From Pseudomonas hormoni (GTDB lineage Bacteria > Pseudomonadota > Gammaproteobacteria > Pseudomonadales > Pseudomonadaceae): DNA of 64,000 bases. Both the position numbers and the translations under genes were made by a program. Shown in pieces: positions 1 to 7,434 of the stretch. Positions within the stretch are counted from its first letter, which is position 1; the number at the start of each line of letters is the position of its first letter. The notes below the pieces were generated by a model that ran no database searches, had not been told where the DNA came from, and saw only the letters and a program-made list of their open reading frames with translations. The stretch lies in contig NZ_CP075566.1 in the NCBI RefSeq assembly GCF_018502625.1, positions 2,795,001-2,859,000 on the forward strand, in the 5' to 3' direction.

Positions 1-2
1 GC

Positions 3-863
3 CTGAACAGCGGCTTCGTCAGCATCTCGCTGCCCCATTACGTCGCGACCTATGGCGGCCACGCGTTCGAACAGTCCATGGACGCACTCAAATACTTCAC
101 GGCTTTCGGCTCCGCTGAATTCGCGATCCGTTATTTCCTGCGCAGCGACTTCGAACGCGCGCTGGCGGTGATGCACGAGTGGTCGCTGGACGAAAACGAA
201 CACGTACGGCGTCTGGCCAGCGAAGGCTGCCGTCCGCGTCTGCCGTGGTCATTTCGACTGGAGCAGATCCAGGCTGACCCGACCCTCGCCGCCGCCATCC
301 TCGACAACCTCAAGGCCGACGACAGCCTCTATGTGCGCAAGTCGGTGGCCAACCACTTGAACGACATCACCAAGGACCATCCCGAGTGGGTGCTGGACCT
401 GATTGAAGGCTGGTCGCTGGACAACAGGCACACCGCGTGGATCGCCAGACATGCCCTGCGCAGCCTGATCAAACGGGGCAATCAGCGCGCGTTGGCGATT
501 ATTGGCGCGGGTGGAAAACCCGAGGTCGAGATCATGGACGTGAAAGTCGAACCGGCGGTGATTGCATTGGGGGAGAAAATAACCTTGTCCTTTACCGTTA
601 AATCCACGGTCGAGAACAGCCAGCGACTGGTGATCGACTACGCCATCAATTACGTCAAAGCCAACAGCAGCACCTCGGCGAAGGTATTCAAGCTCAAGGC
701 GCTGACGCTGCCTGGCCACGCCACCGCCCTGCTGAGCCGTGGTCAGCACATCAAGGAACTCACCACCCGCAAACATTACGCCGGCCGTCACGCAGTGCAC
801 ATTCTGGTGAACGGGGAACGGCTGGCGAGCACACAGTTCGACATTACCGCTGGCGCTGATTGA
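3..863 (+). CDS. DNA alkylation repair protein (AlkD-like HEAT repeats), 5' end outside window
   Basis: The reading frame is open from base 3, so the true start lies upstream. An internal ATG at 78 is in the same frame but falls within conserved sequence. The visible part has helical HEAT-like repeats (FAIRYFLRSDFERALAVM, then VRRLASEGCRPRLPW and VRKSVANHLNDITKDHPEW) typical of the AlkD/AlkC superfamily. The last ~110 residues are beta-rich (FTVKSTVENSQRLVIDYAIN), as in the longer COG4335-type members. Such proteins bind damaged DNA and remove or recognise alkylated bases; the exact substrate here is not known. It ends 153 bp before the next operon and is probably a separate transcription unit. 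Confidence 0.8.
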   Translation: MNSGFVSISLPHYVATYGGHAFEQSMDALKYFTAFGSAEFAIRYFLRSDFERALAVMHEWSLDENEHVRRLASEGCRPRLPWSFRLEQIQADPTLAAAILDNLKADDSLYVRKSVANHLNDITKDHPEWVLDLIEGWSLDNRHTAWIARHALRSLIKRGNQRALAIIGAGGKPEVEIMDVKVEPAVIALGEKITLSFTVKSTVENSQRLVIDYAINYVKANSSTSAKVFKLKALTLPGHATALLSRGQHIKELTTRKHYAGRHAVHILVNGERLASTQFDITAGAD

Positions 864-908
864 CCCTGTTATCGTACTGACCGACGGCGTATACCCTGCA
901 CGCCCAGG

Positions 909-968
909 CTTAAGGCAATCTGAAGACCGCCCCGGCCACGCTTTCTGCCACCTTCAGATTCCGTTAAG
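909..968 (+). promoter_or_regulatory. Two PmrA-box-like sites and promoter of the 1.0-7.3 kb operon
   Basis: Bases 909-925 read CTTAAGGCAATCTGAAG, i.e. CTTAAG-N5-CTGAAG. Bases 952-968 read CTTCAGATTCCGTTAAG, i.e. CTTCAG-N5-GTTAAG. The two 17-mers are inverted copies agreeing at 15 of 17 positions. CTTAAG-N5-CTTAAG is the known binding pattern of PmrA-type OmpR regulators. The downstream site ends 10 bp before a possible -10 element GATACT (979-984), so it occupies the -35 position, as expected for activation. An OmpR-type regulator and kinase are encoded at the end of this operon, so autoregulation is likely (inference). The GGGAGG ribosome site before the first gene is at about 1002-1007. 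Confidence 0.6.
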
Positions 969-1016
969 AAATGCCTTCGATACTCCTCCCACACTTAACC
1001 TGGGAGGCGTTTTCCA

Positions 1017-1694
1017 ATGCCCGATTTCGACTGGAACATCCCCCTGCCCCTGCACTTCGGCCAAGCCGATGCACCGCAGAGGAGTCTGGCCAGAGCGTTG
1101 CCGGATGAGCCCCAACGTCCAGTCTTCGAAGCCTTTATTCAGCAACGATTCCGCAAGGCCCACGGCGCCGATATCCGCCATTTCATGCCGGAGCTGTTCG
1201 GCCTGAACAACGCGTCCGGCGAACTCTGTGCAGTGGCCGGCGTACGCCTGGCCAGCGCCGAACCGCTGTTCCTGGAGCGCTACCTGGACGAACCGATCGA
1301 CCCGCTTATCAGCGCCGCGGCCGACCAACCGGTAGACAGGGCCTGCATCGTCGAGGTGGGCAATCTGGCCGCCAGCGACACCGGCAGTGCTCGCCTGAGC
1401 ATCATCGCCATCACGTACCTGCTGGCCATGGGCGGTCTGGAATGGGTGGCGTTCACCGGCAACATCGGGCTGGTGAACAGCTTCCATCGCCTCGGTCTGA
1501 AACCCGTCACCCTGTGTGCGGCCGACCCCGCGCGGCTGGGCGATGACCGCCACAGCTGGGGCAGCTACTACGAGAGCAAGCCGTGGGTTCACGTCGGCAA
1601 CATCCGCGCCGGTTTCGTTCATCTGCGCAACATCGGGATGTTCAACCGCCTGGGCTTGCCGTCGTCCATTGAGGAATCCAGCCATGTCGCCTGA
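1017..1694 (+). CDS. Thermostable hemolysin family (GNAT-like) protein
   Basis: This 225-residue protein resembles the thermostable hemolysin family first named from Vibrio (delta-VPH). As I recall, the family falls in the acetyltransferase/autoinducer-synthase fold group. The central segment CIVEVGNLAA (E113) followed by a helix and FTGNIGLVNSFHRLGLKP recalls the E-x-x-R/N core and C-terminal half of LuxI-type synthases. There is no signal peptide, so a cytoplasmic enzyme is more likely than a secreted lysin. The start follows a strong GGGAGG site. Its 3' end overlaps the ligase gene by 11 bp, so the two are translationally coupled. I infer an acyl- or acetyl-transfer role in the same pathway as the next three genes; the substrate is unknown. 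Confidence 0.7.
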   Translation: MPDFDWNIPLPLHFGQADAPQRSLARALPDEPQRPVFEAFIQQRFRKAHGADIRHFMPELFGLNNASGELCAVAGVRLASAEPLFLERYLDEPIDPLISAAADQPVDRACIVEVGNLAASDTGSARLSIIAITYLLAMGGLEWVAFTGNIGLVNSFHRLGLKPVTLCAADPARLGDDRHSWGSYYESKPWVHVGNIRAGFVHLRNIGMFNRLGLPSSIEESSHVA

Positions 1695-3165
1695 AATTGA
1701 GCATTTCAAACAGACCCTGCGCAGCTATGCCGAACGCAAGACCAATGCCATCGCAGTGTGGGGCGATCACCTGAAAATGGACTACGCCACGCTGTACGCT
1801 GAAGTGGTGTATCGCCAGCAGCGCCTGCGCGATGAAAACGTCAAGGTGGTCGCGCTCGCTCTGGACAATGGCGTCGAAGCGATGCTCTGGGACCTGGCCG
1901 CGCTGTTCGAAGGCCTGACCTGCCTGACGCTACCACCGTTTTTCAGCCCGGCTCAACGCCAGCATTGCCTGGAACAGAGCCAGGCAGAACGGGTGATTGC
2001 CGAGCCGGAGTTGGAAGCGCAAATGCGAATAGCCGGTTACGAAAGTACCGGTGAGTTCTGGCGTCGAACATTCAACGGTCCGAACCGGGTGCCCGAAGGT
2101 ACCGCCAAACTGACCTTCACCTCTGGCACCACCGGCACACCGAAAGGCGTATGCCTGAGCGCCGAAAGCGTTTTGCGCGTCGCCCGTGAACTGGACCAGG
2201 CCAGCAAACCCACCCACCCGCGACATCACCTCGCTTTGCTGCCCCTGGCGGTCCTCCTGGAAAACCTGGGTTGCTATGCCGCGCTGTATGCCGGTGCGAC
2301 CTTGAGCCTGCCCAGTCAGCAAACCCTGGGCATCCAGGGTGCCAGCGGTGTTGATGTGCCACGACTGCTTGGCTGCCTGGCCAGCCGAGTACCCGAAAGC
2401 CTGATCCTGGTGCCGCAATTGCTGTTGATGCTGGTCAGCGCCACCGAACAAAAAGCGTTCAATCCTTATGCATTACGTTTTGCCGCGGTGGGTGGTGCAC
2501 GGGTTTCCGAGGAGTTGCTGCATCGTGCGCAACGAGTCGGCCTCCCGGTTTACGAAGGTTATGGACTGTCAGAGTGCGCATCGGTGGTGTGCCTCAATCG
2601 ACCGCAAGCGAATCGCCCCGGCAGCGTCGGCCGGCCCCTGCCCCATGTGGAAATCCGTCTGGCCGATGATGATGAGGTGCTGATCAAGGGTTCGACACTG
2701 CTCGGTTATCTGGGAGAAACACCGCAATTGGATGAATGGTGGCCCAGCGGCGATCTTGGCGAATTCGACACCGAGGGCTTCCTCTACCTCAAGGGGCGCA
2801 AGAAACATCAATTCGTCACCAGTTTCGGTCGCAACGTGAACCCTGAATGGGTCGAGGCCGAATTGACCCAGCGCCATCACATCGCCCAGGCCTTCGTCTA
2901 CGGCGAAGCCATGCCGCGCAACCATGCACTGCTCTGGCCGCATCGCCCGGACTGCACCGACGAAGAACTTGCCGTCGCCATCGCTCAGGCCAACGAAGCC
3001 TTGCCCGATTACGCCCAAGTCCATCACTGGACGCGTCTGGATCAACCTTTCACCTCTGCCAACGGCTTGCTGACCGCCAATGGCCGTCCACGGCGTTACG
3101 CCATCGTCGAGCGTTATCGGGCGTACCTGACTGAATCCGCACTTTCCGAGGACTCCGCATCATGA
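1684..3165 (+). CDS. AMP-dependent acyl/aryl ligase (ANL superfamily)
   Basis: The protein is 493 residues from the ATG that overlaps the previous gene; a longer open frame upstream only reads through that gene. ANL motifs are present in order: LTFTSGTTGTPKG (P-loop), YEGYGLSECAS (A5), SGDLGEFDTEGFLYLKGRKK (A7/A8). It should activate a carboxylic acid as an acyl-adenylate, for transfer to CoA or a protein thiol. The C-terminal A10 motif reads LTANGRPRR, with Arg468 where nearly all active enzymes have the catalytic Lys. This may weaken adenylation or mark a specialised clade. The stop overlaps the start of the oxygenase gene (ATGA). It probably loads the substrate for the downstream di-iron protein. 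Confidence 0.8.
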   Translation: MSPEIEHFKQTLRSYAERKTNAIAVWGDHLKMDYATLYAEVVYRQQRLRDENVKVVALALDNGVEAMLWDLAALFEGLTCLTLPPFFSPAQRQHCLEQSQAERVIAEPELEAQMRIAGYESTGEFWRRTFNGPNRVPEGTAKLTFTSGTTGTPKGVCLSAESVLRVARELDQASKPTHPRHHLALLPLAVLLENLGCYAALYAGATLSLPSQQTLGIQGASGVDVPRLLGCLASRVPESLILVPQLLLMLVSATEQKAFNPYALRFAAVGGARVSEELLHRAQRVGLPVYEGYGLSECASVVCLNRPQANRPGSVGRPLPHVEIRLADDDEVLIKGSTLLGYLGETPQLDEWWPSGDLGEFDTEGFLYLKGRKKHQFVTSFGRNVNPEWVEAELTQRHHIAQAFVYGEAMPRNHALLWPHRPDCTDEELAVAIAQANEALPDYAQVHHWTRLDQPFTSANGLLTANGRPRRYAIVERYRAYLTESALSEDSAS

Positions 3166-3836
3166 GTTTTTTCGACACCTTGCAAGAAGCCACCCAGCAA
3201 GAGCGACACGAACTGTTCAACCTTCCGATCATTCGCGATGCACTGGAGGGCAAGGTCAGCCTGGAAAGTTACCGGGCTTTCCTCACACAAGCCTATTACC
3301 ACGTGCGTCACACCGTGCCTTTGATGATGGCCTGCGGCGCGCGTCTGCCGAAGCGGCTGGAGTGGTTGCGCGAAGCCGTGTGCGAATACATCGAGGACGA
3401 ATACGGCCACGAAAAATGGATACTCAACGACATTGAAGCCTGCGGCGGCGACAAGGACTCGGTTAGCGACGGTCGCCCGTCCTTGCCCATTGAATTGATG
3501 GTCGGCTTTCTCTACGACCTGATTGCCCGGGACAACCCGGTAGGTCTGTTCGGCATGGTCAACGTGCTGGAAGGCACCAGCATCGCACTCGCCACCCACG
3601 CCGCTGGCAGCATACGCGCGCGTCTGGAACTACCGGAAAGCGCCTTCAGCTACCTCAGTTCCCATGGCTCTCTGGATATCGAGCACATGCAAACCTACCG
3701 CCGACTGATGAACACCCTCGACGACCCGGCCGACCAGGCCGCGGTGATTCATGCCTCCAGGGTGGTCTACAAGCTTTATGCCGACATGTTCCGTGGCCTG
3801 CCGCGTGACAGGGAGTACCTGCATGCGCCTGTCTGA
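3162..3836 (+). CDS. Heme-oxygenase-like di-iron oxidase (TenA-like, HDO family)
   Basis: This 224-residue all-helical protein is of the TenA/heme-oxygenase-like fold. It lacks the thiaminase Cys but carries acidic and histidine residues spaced like the iron ligands of UndA/CADD-type oxidases: E80 and H83 in EDEYGHEKW, E137 in VLEGT, and H168, D172 and H175 in SSHGSLDIEH. Known members use O2 for decarboxylation, N-oxygenation or C-C cleavage of fatty acids and amino acids. Here it is sandwiched between an acyl ligase and a dehydrogenase with 4-bp and 14-bp overlaps, so an activated acyl chain is the obvious candidate substrate (inference). The alternative is a TenA-like protein of thiamine metabolism, but no thiamine gene is near. 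Confidence 0.72.
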   Translation: MSFFDTLQEATQQERHELFNLPIIRDALEGKVSLESYRAFLTQAYYHVRHTVPLMMACGARLPKRLEWLREAVCEYIEDEYGHEKWILNDIEACGGDKDSVSDGRPSLPIELMVGFLYDLIARDNPVGLFGMVNVLEGTSIALATHAAGSIRARLELPESAFSYLSSHGSLDIEHMQTYRRLMNTLDDPADQAAVIHASRVVYKLYADMFRGLPRDREYLHAPV

Positions 3837-4632
3837 AGCTCGCGTGGTATTGACCGGCGCCAGCGGTGGCATTGGCCTGGCGATCGCGTCTGCCTTGTGT
3901 GCCAGCGGTGCACACGTATTGGCGGTGGTCCGGCATCGCGAATCCCTGGAACCGTTGCTCGCGCGCTATCCGCAGCACCTGTACTGGGTCGGTGCCGACC
4001 TGACGCTCCTTCCCGACCGGCGCAAAGTGCTGGCCGCGGCCGAGTCCATCGGGGGCATCAACCTGCTGATAAACGCCGCCGGCATTAACCATTTCGCCAT
4101 GCTCGAACAACTGGATGACACCGACATCAACGCGATGCTGGCGGTGAACATCAGCGCGCCGATCTGCCTGACCAAACTGTTGTTGCCGCTGCTCAAGCAA
4201 GCCGAGAGCGCGATGGTGGTGAACGTCGGTTCGACCTATGGGTCGATCGGCTACCCCGGCTACGCCAGCTATTGCGCCACCAAGTTCGCCTTGCGCGGTT
4301 TTTCCGAAGCCCTGCGCCGGGAGCTGGCGGACACCCGGGTCGGCGTTCTCTACGTCGCGCCACGCGCCACCCGTACGAGCATGAACAGCCCCGCGGCGCA
4401 GGCCTTGAATGACGCTCTGAAATCCAGTGTCGATGCCCCCCAGACAGTCGCCTCGGCGGTGATTCACGCGATTGCCGGCGACCGTCGTGATTTGTATCTG
4501 GGCTGGCCGGAGCGCTTTTTCGTGCGCCTCAACAGCCTGCTGCCCAATTTGGTGGACCGAGGCTTGCGCAAGCAACTGCCGCTGATCCGTCGCCTGAGTC
4601 AGAAGCCCGACAACGAGAAACTCAAACCATGA
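3823..4632 (+). CDS. Short-chain dehydrogenase/reductase
   Basis: Starting at the ATG within the end of the previous gene gives 269 residues. The Rossmann signature LTGASGGIG is at the N-terminus, NAAG follows in the middle, and the catalytic YCATK (YxxxK) has its upstream Ser in NVGSTYGS. This is a classical NAD(P)-dependent SDR. The C-terminal extension (YLGWPERFFVRLNSLLPNLVDRG) resembles SDRs acting on lipids or acyl intermediates, with an amphipathic tail that could touch the membrane. It overlaps its upstream neighbour by 14 bp and the downstream gene by 4 bp. It probably reduces or oxidises the product of the di-iron protein. Confidence 0.85.
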   Translation: MRLSEARVVLTGASGGIGLAIASALCASGAHVLAVVRHRESLEPLLARYPQHLYWVGADLTLLPDRRKVLAAAESIGGINLLINAAGINHFAMLEQLDDTDINAMLAVNISAPICLTKLLLPLLKQAESAMVVNVGSTYGSIGYPGYASYCATKFALRGFSEALRRELADTRVGVLYVAPRATRTSMNSPAAQALNDALKSSVDAPQTVASAVIHAIAGDRRDLYLGWPERFFVRLNSLLPNLVDRGLRKQLPLIRRLSQKPDNEKLKP

Positions 4633-5273
4633 AAAAACTGACCGTTTGCCTGCTGCTCACCGCCCTGAGCCAAAGCGTCTGGGCTTTGGACACCGCTGAC
4701 CAGCAACGCCTGACCGGCATCCAGCAAAGCTGGGCGCACATTCAGTACGAGCTGCCTGCGGACCAACGCACCGCGGCGTTTGAAAAGCTCGCCGCACAGG
4801 CTGCGGCGTTTACTCGGGAGCGCCAATCGGTGGCCGAAGCCTGGATCTGGTCCGGCATTGTCACCAGCAGTTGGGCCGGTGCCCAAGGCGGATTGGGTGC
4901 GTTGAGCAAGGTCAAGGAAGCGAAGGTCGATCTGGAGAAAGCTCTGGCGCTCGACCCCAAAGCGCTGCAGGGCTCTGCCTATACCAGCCTCGGCGCTCTG
5001 TACGACCGCGTTCCCGGATGGCCCATCGGTTTTGGCGACTCGGACCAAGCCGAACTGTTACTCAAACAGGCCTTGCAACTCAACCCGAACGGCATCGATA
5101 GTCTGTACTTCTGGGGTGACCACCTCTACCGTCAAAAGCGTTACGGTGAAGCCCGGACAGCGCTGCAAAAAGCCCAGCAGGCCGCGCCACGGCCGGGCCG
5201 GGAGCTCGCCGATGCCGGACGTCGCAAGGAAATCGAAGCGTTGCTGGTGGACGTGAACAAGAAACTCGACTGA
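4629..5273 (+). CDS. Periplasmic TPR protein (TatT-like)
   Basis: The 214-residue protein has a signal peptide (MKKLTVCLLLTALSQSVWA, cleavage before LDTAD). Its helical repeats around residues 95-170 (LEKALALDPKALQGSAY, LLKQALQLNPNGIDSLYFWG, ARTALQKAQQAAP) are TPR-like. The overall shape resembles the TatT component family found beside some TRAP transporters, but no TRAP genes are present. ATGA overlap with the SDR gene places it in the same operon. It may bind the pathway product in the periplasm or present it to the sensor kinase encoded two genes later; this is inference. Confidence 0.65.
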   Translation: MKKLTVCLLLTALSQSVWALDTADQQRLTGIQQSWAHIQYELPADQRTAAFEKLAAQAAAFTRERQSVAEAWIWSGIVTSSWAGAQGGLGALSKVKEAKVDLEKALALDPKALQGSAYTSLGALYDRVPGWPIGFGDSDQAELLLKQALQLNPNGIDSLYFWGDHLYRQKRYGEARTALQKAQQAAPRPGRELADAGRRKEIEALLVDVNKKLD

Positions 5274-5284
5274 CAGGAGTCCGT

Positions 5285-5947
5285 GTGCGCTTATTACTGA
5301 TCGAGGATGACGTGGCGCTTGGCGAAGGCATCCACCAGGCGCTGGGTCGCGAAGGCTATACCGTCGACTGGCTGCAGGACGGCAGCAGCGCCTTGCACGC
5401 GCTGCTCAGCGAAACCTTTGACCTCGCGGTGCTCGACCTCGGCCTGCCGCGCATGGACGGGCTCGAGGTGCTGCGACGCTTGCGCGACAGCGGCTCGAAC
5501 TTGCCGGTACTGATCCTCACCGCGCGGGACGCAACCGAGGATCGCATCGCCGGGCTCGACGCCGGCGCTGACGATTACCTGATCAAACCCTTTGATCTTG
5601 CGGAACTCAAGGCTCGCCTGCGGGCTTTGTTGCGGCGCAGTGCCGGTCGCGCTCAGGCGCTGATTGAACACGCCGGCATCTGCCTCAACCCCGGCACCCA
5701 GCAAGTCAGTTATCAGGGAGAACCGGTGGCCCTGACGCCCAAGGAATACCAACTGCTCCACGAATTGCTCTCGCCACCGGGCCGGGTCATGACCCGCGAT
5801 CATCTGATGCAGTTGCTGTACGGCTGGAACGAAGAAGCTGAAAGCAACACCCTGGAAGTGCACATCCATCACCTGCGCAAGAAATTCTCCACCGACCTGA
5901 TCCGCACTGTTCGAGGCGTCGGTTACCTGGTGGAGGAGCGTCGATGA
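5285..5947 (+). CDS. OmpR/PhoB-family response regulator (PmrA/QseB-like)
   Basis: This 220-residue regulator starts at GTG 5285 behind CAGGAG. The receiver domain has E7/D8/D9, phosphoacceptor D51 (VLDLGLP) and LIKPFD near residue 101. The C-terminal winged helix includes LTPKEYQLLHELL and VHIHHLRKKF, ending RTVRGVGYLVEE. Closest subfamily by eye is PmrA/QseB/TctD. It follows the TPR gene by 11 bp and overlaps the kinase start by 4 bp. The PmrA-box-like sites at 909-968 make it the likely activator of its own operon. Confidence 0.92.
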   Translation: MRLLLIEDDVALGEGIHQALGREGYTVDWLQDGSSALHALLSETFDLAVLDLGLPRMDGLEVLRRLRDSGSNLPVLILTARDATEDRIAGLDAGADDYLIKPFDLAELKARLRALLRRSAGRAQALIEHAGICLNPGTQQVSYQGEPVALTPKEYQLLHELLSPPGRVMTRDHLMQLLYGWNEEAESNTLEVHIHHLRKKFSTDLIRTVRGVGYLVEERR

Positions 5948-7317
5948 CGTCGATCCGTCGCCGTACGCTGACGTTGATTATCGGCCTGATGCTGGCCGGT
6001 CTGGCCGTGATCAGCGCACTCAACCTGCACGACAGCAATCACGAAATCGCCGAAGTCTACGACGCCCACCTCGCGCAAAACGCCCGCTTGCTGCAGGGTG
6101 TGATGCGCATGCCGATGGCGAGCAAGGAACACACCGAGTTGTACCAGGCGTTCAACAAGGCCTTGAGCGAAGCGGTACCGAGGGTCGACGGCCACCCTTA
6201 TGAAAGCAAACTGGCGTTTCAGGTCTGGAATCAGCAGGACGAAGTGCTGGTGCACACCGCCAGCGCCCCCTCCTTCACCGCCCCCCCGTCGAAACCCGGG
6301 TTCAGTGATGTCGTGGACTTGAACAACCGCCACTGGCGCGCATTCCTGCTCGAAGACAAACAGAACCACCTGCGCATCTGGGTCGGCGAGCGCGACGACG
6401 TGCGTGCTGATCTGGTCGACCGGATCGTGCGGCACACCTTGTGGCCCAATATTCTGGGCAGCCTGATTCTGGCGGCCATGGTCTGGCTGGCCATCGGCTG
6501 GGGCCTCAAGCCGCTGGCGAATATGGCAGCGACATTACGGGCGCGGCACAGCGGTTCACTTGAACCGCTGCAATTGAACCCGTTGCCCAGCGAACTGGAA
6601 CCGATGCAAGCAGCACTCAACCGCATGCTCGCGCAGATTCAGGAAGTGCTCGGTCGCGAGCGCCGCTTCATTGCCGACGCGGCCCATGAAATGCGTACGC
6701 CCCTGGCGGTGTTGCGGGTGCATGCGCAAAACCTGCTGGAGGCCGGCACCGAACAGGAACGTCGCGAATCACTGGAATTCCTGATCGCCGGTGTCGACCG
6801 AACCAGCCGTCTGGTGAATCAATTGCTGACCATGGCCCGTCTCGAGCCCAAAGCCGTTGCGCCGGTGCTGCATAGCATCGACCTGACCGAAACCGTACGC
6901 GACAGTCTGGTTCAGCTGACGCCGTGGCTGTTGAGTAAAAACCTCGAACTGGCCTTCGACGTCAACGATCAGCACTTGCCCGTGGTGGCCGACGCCGCCG
7001 CCATCGACATTGCCCTGAACAATCTGATCACCAATGCGGCGAATTTTTCACCTGTGCAGGGTGTTATCACCGTGCAACTGAGCCAGGCCGACGGGTTCTA
7101 CAACCTTAGCGTTGAAGACCAGGGGCCAGGTATCGATGAAGCGGATCGCGGGCGATTGTTCGAACGTTTTTACAGCCGCGGCAATACTCAAGGCGCCGGG
7201 TTGGGCCTGACGATCGTCAACACCATCGCCACTCGGTTGGGTGGCCGAATCACCCTGGTCAATCGCCCGGAAGGCGGGTTGCGCGCCACCCTGTCGATCC
7301 CGGATGGACATCGATGA
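5944..7317 (+). CDS. Sensor histidine kinase (PmrB/QseC-like)
   Basis: The 457-residue inner-membrane kinase has TM1 at about residues 8-28 (TLTLIIGLMLAGLAVISAL), a periplasmic domain of ~135 residues, TM2 near 165-185 (ILGSLILAAMVWLAIGWGL), a short linker, then HisKA with H248 (DAAHEMRTPL). The ATPase domain has the N box (NNLITNAANFSP), G1 (EDQGPGIDE), F box and G2 (GAGLGLTIV). The periplasmic domain has no short acidic metal-binding ExxE motif of the PmrB type that I can see, so the signal is unknown. It is the last gene of the operon and an REP pair follows it. Confidence 0.92.
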   Translation: MTSIRRRTLTLIIGLMLAGLAVISALNLHDSNHEIAEVYDAHLAQNARLLQGVMRMPMASKEHTELYQAFNKALSEAVPRVDGHPYESKLAFQVWNQQDEVLVHTASAPSFTAPPSKPGFSDVVDLNNRHWRAFLLEDKQNHLRIWVGERDDVRADLVDRIVRHTLWPNILGSLILAAMVWLAIGWGLKPLANMAATLRARHSGSLEPLQLNPLPSELEPMQAALNRMLAQIQEVLGRERRFIADAAHEMRTPLAVLRVHAQNLLEAGTEQERRESLEFLIAGVDRTSRLVNQLLTMARLEPKAVAPVLHSIDLTETVRDSLVQLTPWLLSKNLELAFDVNDQHLPVVADAAAIDIALNNLITNAANFSPVQGVITVQLSQADGFYNLSVEDQGPGIDEADRGRLFERFYSRGNTQGAGLGLTIVNTIATRLGGRITLVNRPEGGLRATLSIPDGHR

Positions 7318-7346
7318 CCACTGCGTTACCCTTGGAACACCATCTT

Positions 7347-7434
7347 TTGTAGGAGCGAGGCTTGCCCGCGAAGGCGGCCTTGAAATTGATACACGATTCA
7401 ATGGCCCCTTCGCGGGCAAGCCTTGCTCCTACAA
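7347..7434. repeat. REP pair (inverted, BIME-like)
   Basis: Two 28-base arms, 7347-7374 (beginning TTGTAGGAGCGAGGCTTGCC) and 7407-7434, are almost perfect reverse complements around a 32-base loop. This is the typical Pseudomonas REP doublet. It can act as a transcript-end hairpin between the kinase gene and the convergent LysR gene, and its right arm overlaps the LysR stop codon. Confidence 0.85.

Noticed and set aside
1017..1694. Secreted haemolytic toxin
   Set aside because: The family name implies lysis, but there is no signal peptide and the gene is embedded in a biosynthetic operon, so a toxin role is not supported by sequence.
3655..4575. Long minus-strand ORF (306 codons)
   Set aside because: It lies wholly opposite the SDR gene, has His/Gln/Arg-rich composition typical of antisense frames in GC-rich DNA and matches no family.
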